64,000 nt of DNA from Microdochium bolleyi (Eukaryota; Ascomycota; Sordariomycetes; Xylariales; Microdochiaceae): positions 186,001-250,000 of the forward strand of contig KQ964264.1 of the NCBI GenBank assembly GCA_001566295.1. Direction: 5' to 3'. A model generated the notes under the pieces. It was given only the letters and a program-made list of their open reading frames with translations. It had not been told where the DNA came from and did no database searches. A program made the position numbers and the translations under genes. This document shows, piece by piece, positions 60,847 through 64,000 of this stretch (its first letter is position 1; each line of letters opens with the position of its first letter).

Positions 60847-61812
60847 GCCCTACTATGATAGCAGTTTTCTTCCAACCAGAGCCTTGACTCGCCTTGATAT
60901 CTCGCGGGACCAATATCACTAGTGCAAGTGCTGTGAAGTCTAGCTCTCCATGAAGCCAGCATCACCGTTTGTCGAGCAGGCCTGCATGAAGATGCCACAT
61001 GAAGCCGTCATCGAATATGCCCCGAGGCAAGCTCCTGCCCTTGGCGATACAACGCGCAGGGCACCGCCGTAATCACAAGCCGTATCATGCTAAGTAGCCA
61101 ACATTGCATCATGCCTGGCCAGTAGCTACGAAGCCAACACAGCCAACGATTCGTCCATATCGATTTTCAGTCCAATTCAAGCATATCGAGGTCAAGAGCA
61201 GGCGTTCGAGCTTGTTGCACATGGCGGACCCGGGAAGCGACCAGTATGACGCAGTACCTCGAGCGATGGAAGGTCGGGTCGGATTCAATGGAGCGAGCTC
61301 AGACATGAGTGTGTCCATCAGCCCCCTGCGGAAGAACGTTTCGGCTCACTGTGATCATGTTTCTGATGGGACACAAGTAGCGAGAGCATCCGGCTACGTG
61401 TGTGCCTTGGCGGAAAATTTCTCGGTGGCTCGCGACAAGTTCGCCGACGCCGGTTTTAGTTTACAAGGTCGGTACGGGACGACACGAGCTGAGATGGCGT
61501 TGACACAATAGAAAACTGCGCCCAGAGTGGTCAGTCCGATTATGGTCAACATTTGTCCTGTACTGTTCTCTGAGACAAATAGAAACTGTAGTGTTCAGAT
61601 CTGGCCAGGAACCTTTCCGGACTAGGATGTGGCGAGAGCTCCACGTTTTGGCATGCGAGCGCGGATTTTTGTGCGGGGTCTATGCCTACCTAGACCAAGC
61701 ACATTTCTCACTTCCTCCCCCCTCTTTACGCTGTGTTCTCCATAACACTTAGCATCACCATTGATACATTCATTCAACGCCACATTATATCTCAAGTCTT
61801 TATCCAACCACC
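60847..61812. other. Intergenic region, nothing firm
   Basis: About 1 kb between two family copies. A 135-codon open frame at 61104-61511 has no recognisable domain or paralog in the window and I do not call it a gene. Confidence 0.5.
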
Positions 61813-63321
61813 ATGCCATTCCGCATTATTGATAATGATCCCGAGGCGCGCGCCCTTGCTCAGATTCAGCAGTCCATCTTACCGACTCGAATCACGCAGC
61901 ATTTTGCCGCTGAAATCACAATGCCCCAGCTTCTAGATTCGGAAGAGAATCCATTACCATGCCGCGAGCCGATAGAGGAGACCAGGGCCATCAGTGCTCG
62001 TTTATCGAAGCGTCTTCGCATATTCTTTAAGCAGCTCGCTGCTTGCTACCCTAAGTTCTATATAGAGAAAGCACTAGGCGGCCATCAACTTGGCATTTAC
62101 GTTTAGCCGGATACTTTCGATGAGGAACCCTTCTGCGAGTATCGTAAGTGGAATTCGCGGCGACTTGAGCTACACGACCCGGAAACACTACCGGATCTGC
62201 CTTTTGTGTATAGTCTGATCGTCGAATCTCGGCGGAGCCACGGAAGCGACTGGGATTAGTACAAGATGCGGCCATTATCCTTGTTACTACCACTGCAGTG
62301 CCTGGTTCATTTGCCGAGAGTGGAGGAGCTAAGGCTGCCCTAGATATGGGAGCGCCCAATAGCTTTCACTATACCCAGCAGGGTCATACGTGAGTATTAT
62401 ACACGACCCTAGGAAGGGCCGGTACGGGATACCTATCACGCTTTCAGTGCTGCTATAGCGGAGCGGGAAAGGTACTTTAGTGGAAAAAGATACCCATCAG
62501 CCTGACGAGAGCCTCCCTGCATTTCTAGACGCCGACGCAGATTCCGCTAGAGGACCAGGCCACTCACCGTCCCAATTTGATCTGCCTAGCCAACGCAGGA
62601 CAAGATCCACTGTCCAAAGGGCTTCGCACGCTTACCTCTCAATTACACCTGTTCGATCTCCGGGCTTTAATTACCGAGGATCTCTTCCCTACGCCTGGGG
62701 CGCCTGCGCAGGAGCATTGGCAGCACATGCGCCGCGTCCGCATCGAATTTCACCCGTTGAGGCCAGATGGGCGCTGGTACTTTATTGGACCTGACTCACC
62801 AGATGGGGGATTCCAAATCTCCCAAGACCACTACCCCCCCGAGTATTCTATATCGGAGGACGACGAGCTGGACGAAGAATAGGAAGAGGACCGCCGGGGG
62901 GGTAGACAGGCAGACTTCTTGCCTGACTTGTTCCGTACCGAGCCGTGTAGGGAGAGGATCGAGCCTCTCTTGGCAGCATTTGGGAGGACTTTGGCGAAAG
63001 ATGCTACGCCGAAATTAGAGGATGCCGAGTTGTTCGCGTACCTGTGGTGGTATCCAGGGGAGAAAAGGGCAGCTGAGTACGGCTTCGAGGCTAATCGTGA
63101 CGTTTCTAAGCTGCACCGATGGGGTGTAAAGTATGTTGCCGGTGGCAGCTCGCCAGAGGAGAGCGGTCCGGTAGTGCAGTGGCAGGTTGGTGACTGGAGA
63201 CCTAGTTATGAGGTCATTAAGTATTTTCGAAAACTTAGGCCAGCAGGAATGGCTTGATCTTGAGTTCAGCGAGAATAGAGATTCTCGGAAGACTGATGTA
63301 CTTAGGTACGACGATGAATAG
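61813..63321 (+). pseudogene. Heavily decayed family copy with RIP-like stops
   Basis: The ATG at 61813 starts a sequence colinear with the intact member and the 59340 copy. In-frame TAG codons occur at 62104, 62257, 62341, 62410, 62526 and 62880; where the siblings can be compared, at least three (62341, 62410, 62526) replace a conserved Trp codon (TGG to TAG). There is one frameshift near 62490 and another near 63240, after which the sibling frame continues to a TAG at 63319-63321. It cannot encode the full protein. The G-to-A changes in a TpG context are the mark of repeat-induced point mutation acting on the duplicated family. Confidence 0.85.
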
Positions 63322-64000
63322 GGTGGTCGAGTTGTTGCAGTGTTTGAAGAAAACGCGTTCTCGCAAATTTCAGTAGAGCCGATCATATAAAGTCTCTCAT
63401 CAGAGCCTGCCGAACGCTGAAACGGCAGTAGCACCGCCACACGTCCGGCTTAGTCTACCGCTGCTTGTCACTGGTTAGAGACTGGCCGATACCTAAATGT
63501 TTTAAAGCAATCACCTGTATGCAAGGCCTCACGAGACGTCCCACACGTAATCAATGAGCAACAATTTTGCGACTCCTGTTTTTGCATATGGTACCGAAAG
63601 TCACAATCAATCAAACTTGGTTTGATTTCGATTCCCACTCCTCTAAGTTCGTCTTATTCCAAATCCGAGAGTAGTTTGTTCGGCCACTCGTGTGCGCAGC
63701 CGTGTTTGGGTGCTTTGAAACAAGCAAGATATCGGCTAGACAAGTTTGTATATAGCAATCCATGATTCGCTCAAGATGCTGACAAGCTCCTATGTGGCGT
63801 CCAGTTCACGACTAACACGTATTTGTCATTGCGCCCGGGTTAGGTGAGAGCCTCCAGGCTGCCAACTATAACAGCTCGAACCACCTACTCCGCTCTATGT
63901 CTACAAAGCCCCGGGAGCGTTAGCAGATACAATCCAGCTAATGATTAAGGTGCGAGCCGTCGTTCGCACATAAGTGTAGTCATAATTATAGAGGAAGAAC
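63322..64000. other. Right edge, nothing recognised
   Basis: About 680 bp to the end of the window with no supported coding region, repeat or RNA gene. Confidence 0.5.

Noticed and set aside
61104..61511. 135-codon plus-strand open frame
   Set aside because: No paralog among the neighbouring family copies and no recognisable domain; too weak to call.

Overview
The window looks like nuclear DNA of a filamentous ascomycete (Pezizomycotina, probably a Sordariomycete; I cannot place it further). The support is short introns of about 55-90 bp with GTAAGT/GTGAGT-type donors and CTAAC/CTGAC branch points, a GC-rich coding bias, and fungal families: Zn2Cys6 factor, HET domain, RTA1, PDR-type ABC-G transporter, LysM protein and a chitinase with a long C-terminal extension. 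I rebuilt the exons by hand from splice signals, and every multi-exon model given as exon lists keeps frame end to end.

Layout. 0.25-2.6 kb: a 7TM receptor-like gene, then about 5.7 kb with no supported gene. 8.4-16.8 kb: a short uncertain ORF, a membrane glycoprotein, and a Zn2Cys6 regulator divergent from an RTA1-type gene that is followed by a 54-nt poly-C run. 17.6-27.9 kb: secreted or degradative enzymes (tannase/feruloyl esterase family, pepsin-like aspartic protease, GH27 alpha-galactosidase) and a small secreted protein with an N-terminal histidine. 29-35.8 kb: a tiny two-exon gene, a C2H2 factor with an N-terminal Cys-rich module, and a HET-domain protein. 36.4-43.4 kb: a nine-exon PDR transporter and a GRF-type zinc protein. 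44-55 kb: a multi-LysM secreted protein divergent from a very large (about 1,850 aa) GH18 chitinase, the arrangement known for fungal subgroup C chitinases.

55.8-63.3 kb is the most unusual part. One fungal-specific family is present four times: a 5' fragment, one intact gene, one copy with two frameshifts, and one copy riddled with stops, several of them TGG to TAG as expected from repeat-induced point mutation. Between the copies lie a truncated PHO4-type phosphate permease 5' end and a stand-alone, still open copy of the last ~195 residues of the neighbouring chitinase.

The enzymes, LysM/chitinase pair, efflux pump and HET protein fit a plant-associated or mycoparasitic life style, but that is inference. 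There is no polyketide or non-ribosomal peptide synthase here, so no secondary-metabolite cluster is claimed. No rRNA, tRNA, CRISPR or intact transposon was recognised.
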